The notes beneath the pieces were generated by a model. It was not told the DNA's origin. It worked only from the letters and a program-made list of their open reading frames with translations, and did not search any database. Positions 54,401 to 63,148 of a stretch of 64,000 nt of DNA are shown here, in pieces (positions within the stretch are counted from its first letter, which is position 1; each line of letters starts with the position of its first letter). The translations under genes were made by a program, and so were the position numbers. Source of the DNA: Beaufortia kweichowensis. Taxonomy: Eukaryota > Chordata > Actinopteri > Cypriniformes > Gastromyzontidae. Location: the NCBI GenBank assembly GCA_019155185.1, contig CM032809.1:7336621-7400620 (forward strand). Reading direction: 5' to 3'.

Positions 54401-55982
54401 TCACCTTACCAAACATCACACCGTTCACTCGGGGGAGAAGAACTACAAATGCACCCTCTGTGGAAAAGATTTTGGATATGCACAGAGTCTGAAAAGGCAC
54501 GAAAAGCTGCATCTAAGAGGAGATTTTAAACCAAGGCGGAGTAAAACCAAATCTGCTCCAAATCAAGGAGTACCTGCTAATCAAGATGAAACCAATCAAA
54601 CCAATCAGTCCAACCCTGGCGCTTATTACTCTTATTCTCAGGACAGTAAAGTTCAAGGATCTAATGCTAGCACAAGTAACCAACCTCCTCCCAAACTGTA
54701 CACATGTGAGATTTGTTGGAAATCCTTCCGCCATCACTTTCACTTGACTGCCCATCACCAAGCCATTCATGAACATGGTGGAGAGAAACTTTTTTCATGT
54801 GAAGTGTGTGGTAAGGCGTTCTCCTACTCCAACAGCCTGACCAGACATCGATTATCTCAGCATGGATTGTCCCGTACTGGACCAACAACACAACCAACAG
54901 GAAGTGAATCCATCGGAACGGCCCCATCTGTCTCAGAAAGTGAGGCTGCAACTAATGCCCTCCTTCATATAACACCTGAAAGTGGAGGTCATGGAGTACA
55001 ACAGCCCCATTCAACAATTGCTCACACGCAGCATCCTCAGTCTTCTGGTTATTCCCCTCTCTTCTACACTCCTGAGTCAGGACATCACAGTTCAAATGTC
55101 TCCTCACACCCCCAACATCTGCACTACTCCAACCCAAGCATGGGTCCCCTCCAGCTTCAACAGCCAATAGGTGGGAAGGGGCAGCTAATTTATTCAGGGG
55201 TGCCAGGTAACACCCTTCATTCCACTCCACCTCATATCCACATCTCCCCACCCCACCACTCTCAACACAACCAGCAACAGCATCCCTTTTCAATGCAGTC
55301 CCAACATCTACAACAAAGCCCCCAGGCCCAAGAAGATGCCACACAGCGGAAGAAAAAAAAAAAGAAAAAATATAAACTGACCAACGCTTTGCCATCGATA
55401 AGTGGATTCAGTGCTTATGAAATTGCCAGGAGGCAGATATATCTGAAAAGGAAAAAATGCAGGCTCCAGCAGCAGCAGAAAAGAAAGAAGTGGATTGCCC
55501 AGCTGAAGTGGGCCAAGTTCACCGGAGGAGGGCTTGGGATAAACGTAGGTGGAGGCACGTGGCGTGTGGGACGCTTAAGGTTTAGAGACCTGAGATCTCT
55601 CAATGTTCCCTTAAAGTCATACTCTTGCCCTATCTGTCCCTTCACCACTTTTGCAAGCCGCATATCTCTTTCAGTGCATCGTGCAACAAGGCATCCACCG
55701 AGAAAGCATGGCCGTCATGTCCGCCTACGCTGCATAGTCTGTGGAAAGCGCTCTCGAAGGCTACTGACAGCTCTTCGTCATCGGGCCTACCACCTTTCTC
55801 AAGGAGCTTTCTCTTGCTCTCGTTGTCCCTCGCGCTTTTGGAATGACACTCACCTGCAGCGCCACAGATTTGCTTGCCAACGTGTCAGTAGAGTAAGGAA
55901 AATTTCAATAAGGGGGATTAACATTCATAAGGCTGAGGACCACCTTGAAAGATCAACAGTTGTGACAGGCTACAGGCACTAA
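51441..55982 (+). CDS. znf865: Zinc finger protein 865 (C2H2), single long coding exon
   Basis: A nuclear C2H2 zinc-finger protein, presumably DNA-binding; 1513 residues on one exon (5' UTR acceptor at 50776). The N-terminus YPMDILEMLSGHQ matches the YPFDFLEFLNHQ start of ZNF865. It is followed by poly-Gln, poly-Ser and His/Pro-rich stretches. Twelve fingers in groups lie at about 504-526; 581-658 (three, the last ending in Cys); 946-1024 (three: YLCTVCGRGFSRRETLRRHE, FREPFHLTKHHTVH, FGYAQSLKRHEKLH, the best ZNF865 match); 1087-1141 (two); and 1394-1476 (three atypical, the last C2HC). Linkers within groups are TGEKP-like; spacers between groups are long and low in complexity. A lysine run (RKKKKKKKYK) precedes the last group. 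ZNF628, also on human 19q13, was the alternative, but its finger sequences differ. AATAAA lies at 57205. Confidence 0.88.
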   Translation: MFQFGKYPMDILEMLSGHQAHQFKGLGLERQLQHQQQVQLQHQQQLQQQQQQQSEASGSLLSGLGLGSLQGSRSNAFADSSSLFAKMSAPPPPLPQQTQSSSSQSTRKSSKMSSSSGSGTSASGYPQFLRTFHPAEAALAQEQLHSGMGRFDFAGGGTGGGSGVIGGVVTSAPPPPPLHPGLSVPQPSPGPSSSSPSPSSSTTTSNNPPSSSSSVAGLVGAQSDARSLHQQFSCMLAANQYLFSGVPTNASLEQFLVQQGPHNHLGLADSNTGLAPPPALHPSHTHGHPAPQPQQQQQQLPPHALSHPHSHAHPHHPLHPAPQPSPLGGFDFQGIPVLSSNQLASLMQQEAGLPLPLPLHLSVPKDDGKGDSGTGAGGSGGSGSRRKKAMAGYLPQRKSDGSSSSSTSSANCHSSSGAHGHDGSSGLVGGGGGVGMRGLGGDPSSILSSSAPSSSSSTVSSSSSSAPSSNSASVLVTNISQNPKPENQQSMTPNITQPEQEPMYHCGECGKSFSHLPSLRRHIRCHEEDGNGPNSSTNPSHQHQSDLPHSTQDGLSQNAHHQHDQNPDPMSSACSSPDKSYCCNECGKGFKKRGHLLQHGVIHSGDRPYACSVCERSFNRRESLTRHEKIHEEKPYRCPACGRCFRESTSLLNHAASGNCGKPGRRSRDSDGSSISSVEGRVENDFQGGQMSDGKELVFCKNEDSTAGLSCDSLYSQARSGSQNPVAKTEEKYNPEYSRDPYQTSYRVDDYRRQQTNPSSYSGDSCSNSMSSPALRKAPLAPTLHPHPQNQQHHHQQQSHLPLSSLLDDSEDEVTSSAMSAIAAAAAASVLPAEMNNNGGREERRDIIGGLLGGLGFPSMGPSSSTSAGNGGNEECLSGSMIPLSHPTQQQQPPNSQNANPNAKPKRPRKPRQKREPRPGGPPGEGVKRRRSNQSGAAGDGSERPYLCTVCGRGFSRRETLRRHERVHTGEKPFHCDICGKDFREPFHLTKHHTVHSGEKNYKCTLCGKDFGYAQSLKRHEKLHLRGDFKPRRSKTKSAPNQGVPANQDETNQTNQSNPGAYYSYSQDSKVQGSNASTSNQPPPKLYTCEICWKSFRHHFHLTAHHQAIHEHGGEKLFSCEVCGKAFSYSNSLTRHRLSQHGLSRTGPTTQPTGSESIGTAPSVSESEAATNALLHITPESGGHGVQQPHSTIAHTQHPQSSGYSPLFYTPESGHHSSNVSSHPQHLHYSNPSMGPLQLQQPIGGKGQLIYSGVPGNTLHSTPPHIHISPPHHSQHNQQQHPFSMQSQHLQQSPQAQEDATQRKKKKKKKYKLTNALPSISGFSAYEIARRQIYLKRKKCRLQQQQKRKKWIAQLKWAKFTGGGLGINVGGGTWRVGRLRFRDLRSLNVPLKSYSCPICPFTTFASRISLSVHRATRHPPRKHGRHVRLRCIVCGKRSRRLLTALRHRAYHLSQGAFSCSRCPSRFWNDTHLQRHRFACQRVSRVRKISIRGINIHKAEDHLERSTVVTGYRH

Positions 55983-58089
55983 ATAACAGCTACAAGAATA
56001 AAAGGCCTTATGGTTGGAGGCAAGGATGGCATGAAAGTAGGCACAGACTCTTTGAGCCCTACACATTTAACTCCTTAAACGTGTGGTCAGACTTTAACCA
56101 AGGGAGTGCCTGTTTAAAAAAGACTCAGTTAATGTGAAAGTAAGCCTGTACCTAAAGAACCATCCATTATAGACATGGATCTCTAACACGGTTTCTCCAA
56201 AGGGGAAGAATATTCTAGATTGTTTTTTGTTTTCTTTGGGGTAGCACCTTTGTTGTAATGGTAGCATCTCTATCCTCTAAAAATACATTCATTATGTATT
56301 TTCTTAACTTTATTTGTGCTGCAATGACGGATGCATACCAGTGAAAGTGAACTAATCTGAACAGTAACAGTCTATTCTTTAAACTAGTCCCCCCCTTCCA
56401 GTATTCAGATTTTAACGGTATAGCCTTTGTTTACTCTCAGATATAAGTAGCTTTTTGTTTCATGTGGTGTTGTTTTGTTTTTCATGTAAAAATGCAAATG
56501 TTTGTCCTGAAACAGAAAGTTACTGGTTGGAAGATACAGATACAGAAGTATGTTGTGTGTATTCCCTTTGAACAACTTTAACTATGACACTTAAATCTTC
56601 AGTTTAACTGTGTCTCACAGATAATCCATCAGGACTCACTGCAGTAAAACTGTCAAAATGTGCAAAATATTGCGCAGAGCTGATGCAGAGGGGACAGAAA
56701 GGTATTGTTAATGCCATGTTCCTGTAATTATTGTCACCTGTTTTTAAGAAATATGTAATGATCCTTTGCAGGTGTTTGTATGGCAAGTGTTAACGTCTTT
56801 GATTGCAGGATTGGCTAGATGGGAGAGAGGCATAGCCGGTCTGTACTGTACAATGCGTATTATATTTTATTATGTAACAGTTGTGTTCTTTCTTTTTTTA
56901 TTATAAAAGTATAAGTTCTTTTTTAATCATTTTTACTATTTTAGGGGTGGGTGGGTACGTGGCAGGGTCTGTCATTGTAAGATGTGGGGAATATATGTAT
57001 CGGTGTGATTTTTGTTCCCTGCCCCTTTAACCCAAACCACAGTTTAGCCCAGCTTTCCCAACACTATTGTATTCATTCTCAAAACTTTACTTAGCTCTAC
57101 TGTCCCAATGTTTTCCTCTCAGTAAACTAAAATGCAAAATATAAATACTAAACAACTGTTTTCTTTTTCTGAGCCAACAAAGATGTTGAGTTCCTCAGAA
57201 AACAAATAAAATGATGTCAAAAAATGTCATACAGTTTTGTTTGAGTGTTTTGAATTGTTGTACACTACCTGTCAAAAGTTAAGGGTCACTTGCTCTTTCT
57301 TCATTTTTTTCCATATTTTTAAGTATTTAACTATGGTAATTATGTTGTGACTAAACTAATTAAGATTTTGCCTAATAAAAATAATTATTTTTAAACACTT
57401 TGAAATAAGTTCCCAAAACTAATAAGATCCAATAACATCGTCAGATCAAAAGGTCAAGTCAAATGACCCTAAACTTTTGATAAGTAATGTATGTTCTTGT
57501 GCATGTTTTTAAAAAGCACAGAGCTCTGTATCCTTATGACACTGAGCAGATTTGAATAATTTCTTGTTTGTAGAATATAGATTTAATGATTTTTAGGCAT
57601 CAAATGAGGACACAGCCAGGTGTTAAGCACCTGTTACCATAGTGTTCTCTGCTGGGTTGATAACAGTTCACATGTTTTGGCACATGCTCATTGCAGTACC
57701 ACACTCGAGTATAGGTGGAAGTAGAACTTTTGTGTGTGTCAGAGCAACACAACTGTGTGCTCATTTAATGTCTCTGTCAGTGTATTCAAGCGAAAGTTTT
57801 TAGCACAGAAAATCATCTCGCATGATTAATTGATAACATGAAAGTTGAGCTTGCGCACTATGTCCTCTAGGTGGCGGTAATGTCTTGTAGGTGGCAGTGG
57901 ACACGGAACATTAAATCGATTAGAATTGCAGGGCTGTTGAAAAGATTGACCCAGCACATAATATTGGTAATTACTTAAGTGTACTTATACTTATATATCA
58001 TCGGTATAATATAATTTGTGTAAATTGGTCACAATCTGTCATTTCTTCATGATTAGTTATATTAGTTTAAAAATGATGTTTCCCAACAC
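55983..58089. other. znf865 3' UTR and intergenic DNA
   Basis: The 3' UTR runs to AATAAA at 57205-57210 or nearby. A Tc1-type MITE follows at 57261-57491. Beyond it is AT-rich DNA with tandem TAGGTGGCGGTAATG / TAGGTGGCAGTGG motifs near 57868-57899. No coding exon seen. Confidence 0.5.
57261..57491. mobile_element. TIR element (Tc1/mariner-type MITE)
   Basis: The left end TACACTACCTGTCAAAAGTT runs on into AAGGGTCA, and the right end in reverse reads TACATTACTTATCAAAAGTT then TAGGGTCA. These are long imperfect inverted repeats around an AT-rich 231-bp element without transposase. Confidence 0.7.
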
Positions 58090-58190
58090 TAAAGGTTATT
58101 TCAAAAGGATGGCTCAACCTTGACTAAGTGTTAACACCAAGGAATGTCCACGACTTCCAGCAGGGATTAAACCACATCAACCTTGCAGGT

Positions 58191-58196
<6 letters not shown>
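58090..58196 (+). pseudogene. Relic partial copy of the dbp first coding exon
   Basis: The segment lines up with 60703-60836, the end of the dbp 5' UTR and the start of its coding exon. Shared runs include GGTTATTT / AGTTATTT, CAACCTTGACTA / CAACTTGACTA, ACACCAAGGAATGTCCA, CTTCCAGCAGG, and CTTGCAGGTACC / CCTGCAGGTACC. It has lost about 30 bp in the middle. Its ATG (58144-58146) runs into a stop after eight codons (58168-58170). Homology ends where a C-run and CT microsatellite begins. It is a decayed duplicate, not a functional exon. Confidence 0.7.
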
Positions 58197-58253
<57 letters not shown>

Positions 58254-58254
58254 T
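58190..58254. repeat. (C)n(CT)n microsatellite
   Basis: A run of C followed by about 28 CT units with one TTT interruption. It directly follows the relic dbp exon copy. Confidence 0.95.
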
Positions 58255-58519
58255 TTAGTTGAAACAGTGGAAATGTCTAAAGTGAATAAATGTAAAATAG
58301 TTTGTTTTAGTTCTGCTCTGCCCCTAAACATTTAGATTTTGTTTTTAGTAAGTGCTTGCATAGAGTACAAAGTACAATAAAAATGGAGGACTTTATTGGA
58401 GACATTTGTACACAAATAGTGTGTACTCAAGATCTAAATTCAAGATTGATGTCATTTAAATACAAATTTGGTCTAACAAACACTTAAAAACATTATATAT
58501 AAAAAGTAATCCTTATTAC

Positions 58520-58625
58520 ATTCAATTTGTTTATTTGTCACATACATAGTTATACACAGGATATAATTTGCAGTAAATTGTAGGCCCGGCCAGCTTCTTA
58601 CACTGCAGAAGTAATGGACATAAGA
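58520..58625. repeat. Dispersed repeat fragment
   Basis: TTTATTTGTCACATACATAG, then TTATACACAGGATATAATTTG and GTAGGCCCGGCCAGC, resembles a fragment I know as frequent in fish genomes. The family name and ends are uncertain. Confidence 0.35.
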
Positions 58626-59159
58626 TAAATAAATAATAATAATTTATAAATATTATTTTTAGTAATGTTTAAATTAATATTTAATGATCATTTTTCAATT
58701 ATTTGTAAGGGAACCTTGCCTATAGGACATTTAAGATGCAAGCACATGTGCCATATAGTTAAGAGTATTAGTATTATATTATGTTAATAAAATATTACAT
58801 AGTTAATATGTTCTTTCGGTTTAATTTACCTGTTTGAAAAAATCATAATAGTACATTGCTTTGTATTATATTGCATTACTTAGTATAGTACTTTGCGTAC
58901 AACGTGATGATTTTGATCTTCCTTTTTGATCAACCTTATTTACAGTTTTTAAAAAGGTGCATAATAAACATCTATCAGTAATATGGTTAAAATGCAATGT
59001 GTTTATATCAGTATGAATAACAACGCGTTTTGATCGAGCTTTTTTCTTATTTGTTGTCATCTTTAAGCATGCAAAGGCAGATTCCATCTGATCTCTGCAT
59101 CTGACAAGAGTTGCCTGCACTAATCCTCAAAGATCTCACCAAGCCGCCTTTGCATGTTG

Positions 59160-60060
59160 TTTTACTCCCATCTCACGCGGCACTAGCATGGGGAAAACTT
59201 TGGGAGGAGCGACTGACCTAGTTTTGTCCAATAGGAACGCGCGAAGGGCAGATACTGACCTACTTTTGTCCAATCGCGTGAAGGAGAGGCCGGCGGTAGG
59301 TAGCTATCGCGCGTGCCCGAGCCATGTGCTTTCTATGAGGTCTAGTACAGTCCTTAAGGTACTATGGAAATACAATTGTGTCGGCCAAACCGAAATACTC
59401 ACGTTTTTGTCTTATTCTGGCAAGCGATTGTGAGGAGAATGAATGGATATGATGATGATTTTTATTTTTTAGGAATAGTAATTATACTCAGATTTGCGTT
59501 AAAACACAATAATCCAATAATAGTAATATGCAATGCCAACTGCTGTAACTCTCTCCTGTATCTTTGCAGACATTTATTTCTTTGTCGTGTCTCTTCACAT
59601 TCACATTCGTACAATAAACTATACTTTCCCTGCATCCGTAATCTCGTTAAAGCAAATGTAACCACTTTTGCACGCTATCCCACTTTCTTTATGTGTAAGT
59701 GTATTATCTTGAGCCTCTTCTTGGTCGTTTTGTTGTCTCTCGTTCCTACGTTATAGTTCAATCATAAAAATGTAACGGCATGGAAGAGGTTAGCAAAACG
59801 GGGGTGGTCTGATTTTAATATTCATGACAGGACACATACTACTGGCCAGCGCTGCTCGTTTATCATGTTGTGGGCGGTGGCCTGGGAGGTGTGCGTCATG
59901 AATAATTAATAGCCCCGCCCCTCAGTGCCGTTCCCCCGTGAGAGGTGATGTCACGAGCGCTGCCCGTGTACGTTCCAGCTGACTCTTGCTACGAGCTCGA
60001 GCGCTCGCTTTACCGAGTTGCCCGGAGAAAGGAAAGAAGGAAAGAGAGAGAGAGAGAGAG
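59160..60060 (+). promoter_or_regulatory. dbp: dbp promoter region with duplicated RORE/CCAAT module
   Basis: Two 20-bp direct repeats CTGACCTASTTTTGTCCAAT (S is G then C) end at 59232 and 59274, 42 bp apart. Each carries a CCAAT box and, on the minus strand, a perfect ROR/REV-ERB element (AAACTAGGTCA at 59214-59224; AAAGTAGGTCA at 59256-59266). Further on are CATGTG at 59323-59328, a CRE-like TGCGTCATGAA near 59892, a GC box CCCCGCCCC near 59912 and TGATGTCA near 59947. A GA repeat at 60042-60063 follows. Region assigned to dbp by position; the start site is not known. Confidence 0.55.
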
Positions 60061-60424
60061 AGAGGTTGCGGAGGTCTAACTACAAAATAACGAGAGAGAG
60101 AGAGAATAACAAAGAGCACAGAGGAATAAAAACAGCCATTAGTCTTAACCGCGACACGTTTCAGTGTTTATTTTATTTTGAAGGCGAACCATTTTTTAAT
60201 TTGCATACATTTGTTTCAAATCCGAGTAAGTCATCGATACGGAGTTTGCCGAGCTCTGTCGATTCGATTTGAGAGTTTACACACAGTTTCCTGCGGACTG
60301 TGCACAATTTTTTTATCTCTGCCTCCATGGACGCCCGTCTCATTCAACTCAATCGCTTTTTCGGGGAATATTTCTGTCCTGGCCGAGACGAGCACCAAAT
60401 AAACGCGATGACAGCCGTCAACAA

Positions 60425-60535
60425 ATGAACTGCGATCCCACGGAAGATCAAAGCGACGATCATCGACAGGGAGATTATTCAGGGAGCCAGTTTGCTTTCC
60501 AGAGGATGATGAACAACTCCAGCGTTTCCACTTGA
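60425..60535 (+). other. dbp: Upstream open reading frame in the dbp leader
   Basis: An ATG at 60425 opens a 36-codon frame (starts MNCDPTEDQSDDHRQG) that ends at 60533-60535, before the dbp ATG at 60752. If it is retained in the mature leader it could limit dbp translation. No similarity recognised. Confidence 0.4.
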
Positions 60536-60751
60536 GCGGACCATACAGGACGTCATTTCACTTCGGCTGTCCTATGGAAACGGATTAGGAGAATAATTTA
60601 AATGCTCATAAACCTTCATATACAAACAGGGTGCGAGGCTTTTATTCAACTGTCAAACTCAGTTTTTAGTACATTTTTGAACATTTTTACAGACTCTACA
60701 TCTCAAAAGTTATTTTAACTGGTTCAACTTGACTAGTTGTCACACCAAGGA

Positions 60752-63148
60752 ATGTCCAGGCCAATTTCTCAGCTTTTGCCACCTGACCTTCCAGCAGGAA
60801 CCAGTCCACAACTCGGACCTTCTAACCCTGCAGGTACCACCACCAATGGCCACCTGAATAACTCCATGGCCAATCTGAAATCCCTTCTTCAGCTGCCTAT
60901 TAAAGGGGACCAGAGAGGAAAAGACTGCTGTGAGATGAAAGGTGACTCTCTCTTCCTCTGATCCATATTTGTTACCATGTTATTATATTCCCATTACACT
61001 TACTTCCTCTTAAGAAGTCTCAGCAGCAACGTCAACAATAATTTTCGTTTTATATCCAAATTTAAAAACCTTAAGCGTCAAGATGAGTTTTGTTGACTAC
61101 TGTGGGAGTTTTGCTTCACAGACCTGTGCAAGCAGGAAACGGCTTCTGTTCATTCACTCAGGCTTATTTTCCAATCAGTCGAATAAATTGCTGACAAATT
61201 ATGTGAATTTACAGAACCGTTACAAATTAAAGAAATTAAGGGCTTTTTCCCCTTTCTTAAAGGGATTTTTAAAGCTCCAATGGCTGCCATTAAAGGTTGT
61301 CTCTGTTAATACGGATGTGCACTAACGTTTCTGTTGTCTCAATTGCGCCCCCGTGTGGTTGATCTGTGGCGCATCAGGTTTGGTTAAAAGTGATTTGGAA
61401 GGAGGATAAACACTTTAAAGGGATAGTTTATCCAAAATGAAAATGATTTCATAATTTATTGCTTAAAACACGTGTATGACTGTTTCTTTTGTGAAACACG
61501 AAAGAAGATATTCTAAGAAGTGTCTCAGTGGTTTTGTGTCCACAATGGAAGTCAATGGGAGTTAATGTTGTTTGGTTAGTTTGGTCACCGGTCCTCACTT
61601 TAATGACATGAGAGTGCGTTAATAAAGCAAAATTTTTCTTTCCTATAACAAAGCTTACACTAAATGGTCCAAATTCTCACATCTAAATGTATTTGTTATC
61701 TGTCAGTTTTTATTGACAGATATATCTCTTCAACCTGATCTCACGGGAATTCATACATATTTTATGAGGTGGCTCATTTGTATGGTTTCGATGTGAATCG
61801 TACACAAACATACGATTATGAAAAAAGCAATGATTAAGGCTCACCCCTAACGTCACTGGGGGGGAAGACAAATTGTACTAAATTGTATGCATTTGTACCA
61901 AATACACACGAAAAAAAATTCCTGTGAGATTGTGTTGATCTTGCTTGGTTTAGCACCGTGGAAAACTCCCACTCCTTATCTCCTTCCCTCTCTGTGCTTT
62001 GGCTTTGCATTTGTCTTTTCCACATGACATTTTTCTTTATTACACTCTCAGTCTATATCACATCAGTTGCACCATCTATCCATCTCTTGATAACGTGTCC
62101 ACTTCCCTTTTGTCATTGTTGTTGGGTAAAACATGGCTTTTTTACAGCTATCACTGTGCAGTGCATATTCCCCAGCTCCATCTTCAAAAGCCCGGCTGCG
62201 CTGAAGATGACAGCTCAGCTCACAGCTTTGAGCTCTTCTTTCAGAATCGCTCGTGCAACGCTCTCATCTGTTTGCCAGCCCCCCAACCACATCTCTTGAT
62301 TCGAGTGACGGGCAGAGAGAAAAACTGCCATCTTGGCCTTTGGCATTCCAGCCGTGTGCGTGACATTATGTGTTTCTAAGTTCACTGCAGCTGTGATGGC
62401 TTTATGTATCGAGCTGCGGTTCAAGGGTCATGTTCTCACATGAGCTTTGTTTATTCATTACACACACGAGCGGCATGTTTACATGTGATATGGAAATGAG
62501 CTCGCTGATTGTGATGAGGTATATTGGGCCATTTTTGTGTGGTTAAGGGACCAAAGACTCAGCATTGTACATTTTAAGATTTTAAAAATGTAGAAATTCA
62601 GATCCGAACCCATGGCCTTAGTGTTGCAAGCACCTACTTTGAATTTGCACTACAGGATCATATGTAACCTCAACAAGTTCTACTCTTTAATATACTGTTG
62701 TTGTTTCTTCGTTCAGATAAAGACAAACCTTTGGACTCTGATGAGGATTCATTGGGCGGAGTCGGTGGCATGAACGGCGGCAACGGTTCCCTTCGCTCCA
62801 CCAATCAGTCGGCGTTCCTCGGACCGTTGCTATGGGAGCGCTCGTTGCCGTGCGACGGCGGCCTGTTCCAGCTACAGTACATGGACCTGGAGGAGTTCTT
62901 GACAGAGAATGGAATGGGATGCATGCCATCGGGAAACACCTGCAGTACGGCCGCTCAGGTGCCCTCACAGAGCACGCAGTCGGCCGTTCCCAGCCAGAGC
63001 TCCCAGTGCCCTCCATCTTCCTCTCCGCCCTGCTCTTCCTCCGCTTCTTCCATCTCGTCCCTCTCCTCTTCATCCTCGTCATCATCGCTGCTGGGACTGG
63101 ACGTGCCGCAGGCCCCTGGACTGCTGGGAGGTCCTGAGTGTCTGCATG
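60752..63148 (+). CDS. dbp: D-box binding PAR bZIP transcription factor, N-terminal half (partial)
   Basis: DBP is a clock-output activator that binds D-box elements. Two exons are seen: 60752-60941 and 62717-63148, joined in phase 1; the second ends CTGCATG|GTAAGA. About 207 residues are present; the PAR and basic leucine-zipper exons lie to the right of the window. It starts MSRPISQLLPPDLPAG. LKSLLQLPIKGD is the conserved repression/activation segment. QSAFLGPLLWERSLP and LQYMDLEEFLTENGM form the PAR-family transactivation block, followed by a Ser-rich tract. HLF has a similar MSRP and QSAFLGP, so HLF is the alternative. DBP is preferred because of the 19q13 neighbours and WERSLP in place of WDKTLP. 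A noticeable intron of 1.8 kb holds two MITEs. The ATG is the first in frame after stops in the leader. Confidence 0.85.
61413..61645. mobile_element. Angel-like palindromic MITE, copy 3, in dbp intron 1
   Basis: It begins TTTAAAGGGATAGTTTATCC and contains ACAATGGAAGTCAATGGGAG and TTGTTTGGTTAG, with an inverted far arm including TGACATGAGAGTGCGTTAAT. Same family as 312-556 and 1428-1670. Confidence 0.7.
61731..61937. mobile_element. Palindromic MITE in dbp intron 1
   Basis: The left end CAACCTGATCTCACGGGAAT and the right end read in reverse, CAACACAATCTCACAGGAAT, are terminal inverted repeats around about 207 bp with no coding capacity. It resembles a palindromic element family of cyprinids. 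Confidence 0.65.

Noticed and set aside
54952..55395. 147-codon antisense frame opposite znf865
   Set aside because: It is opposite a long proven coding exon rich in CAG/CAC codons, which leaves the reverse frame open by composition.
51441..55982. ZNF628 as the identity of the large zinc-finger gene
   Set aside because: ZNF628 has a different N-terminus and evenly linked fingers; the YPxDxLExL start and the RRETLRRHE / FHLTKHH / GYAQSLKRH fingers fit ZNF865.
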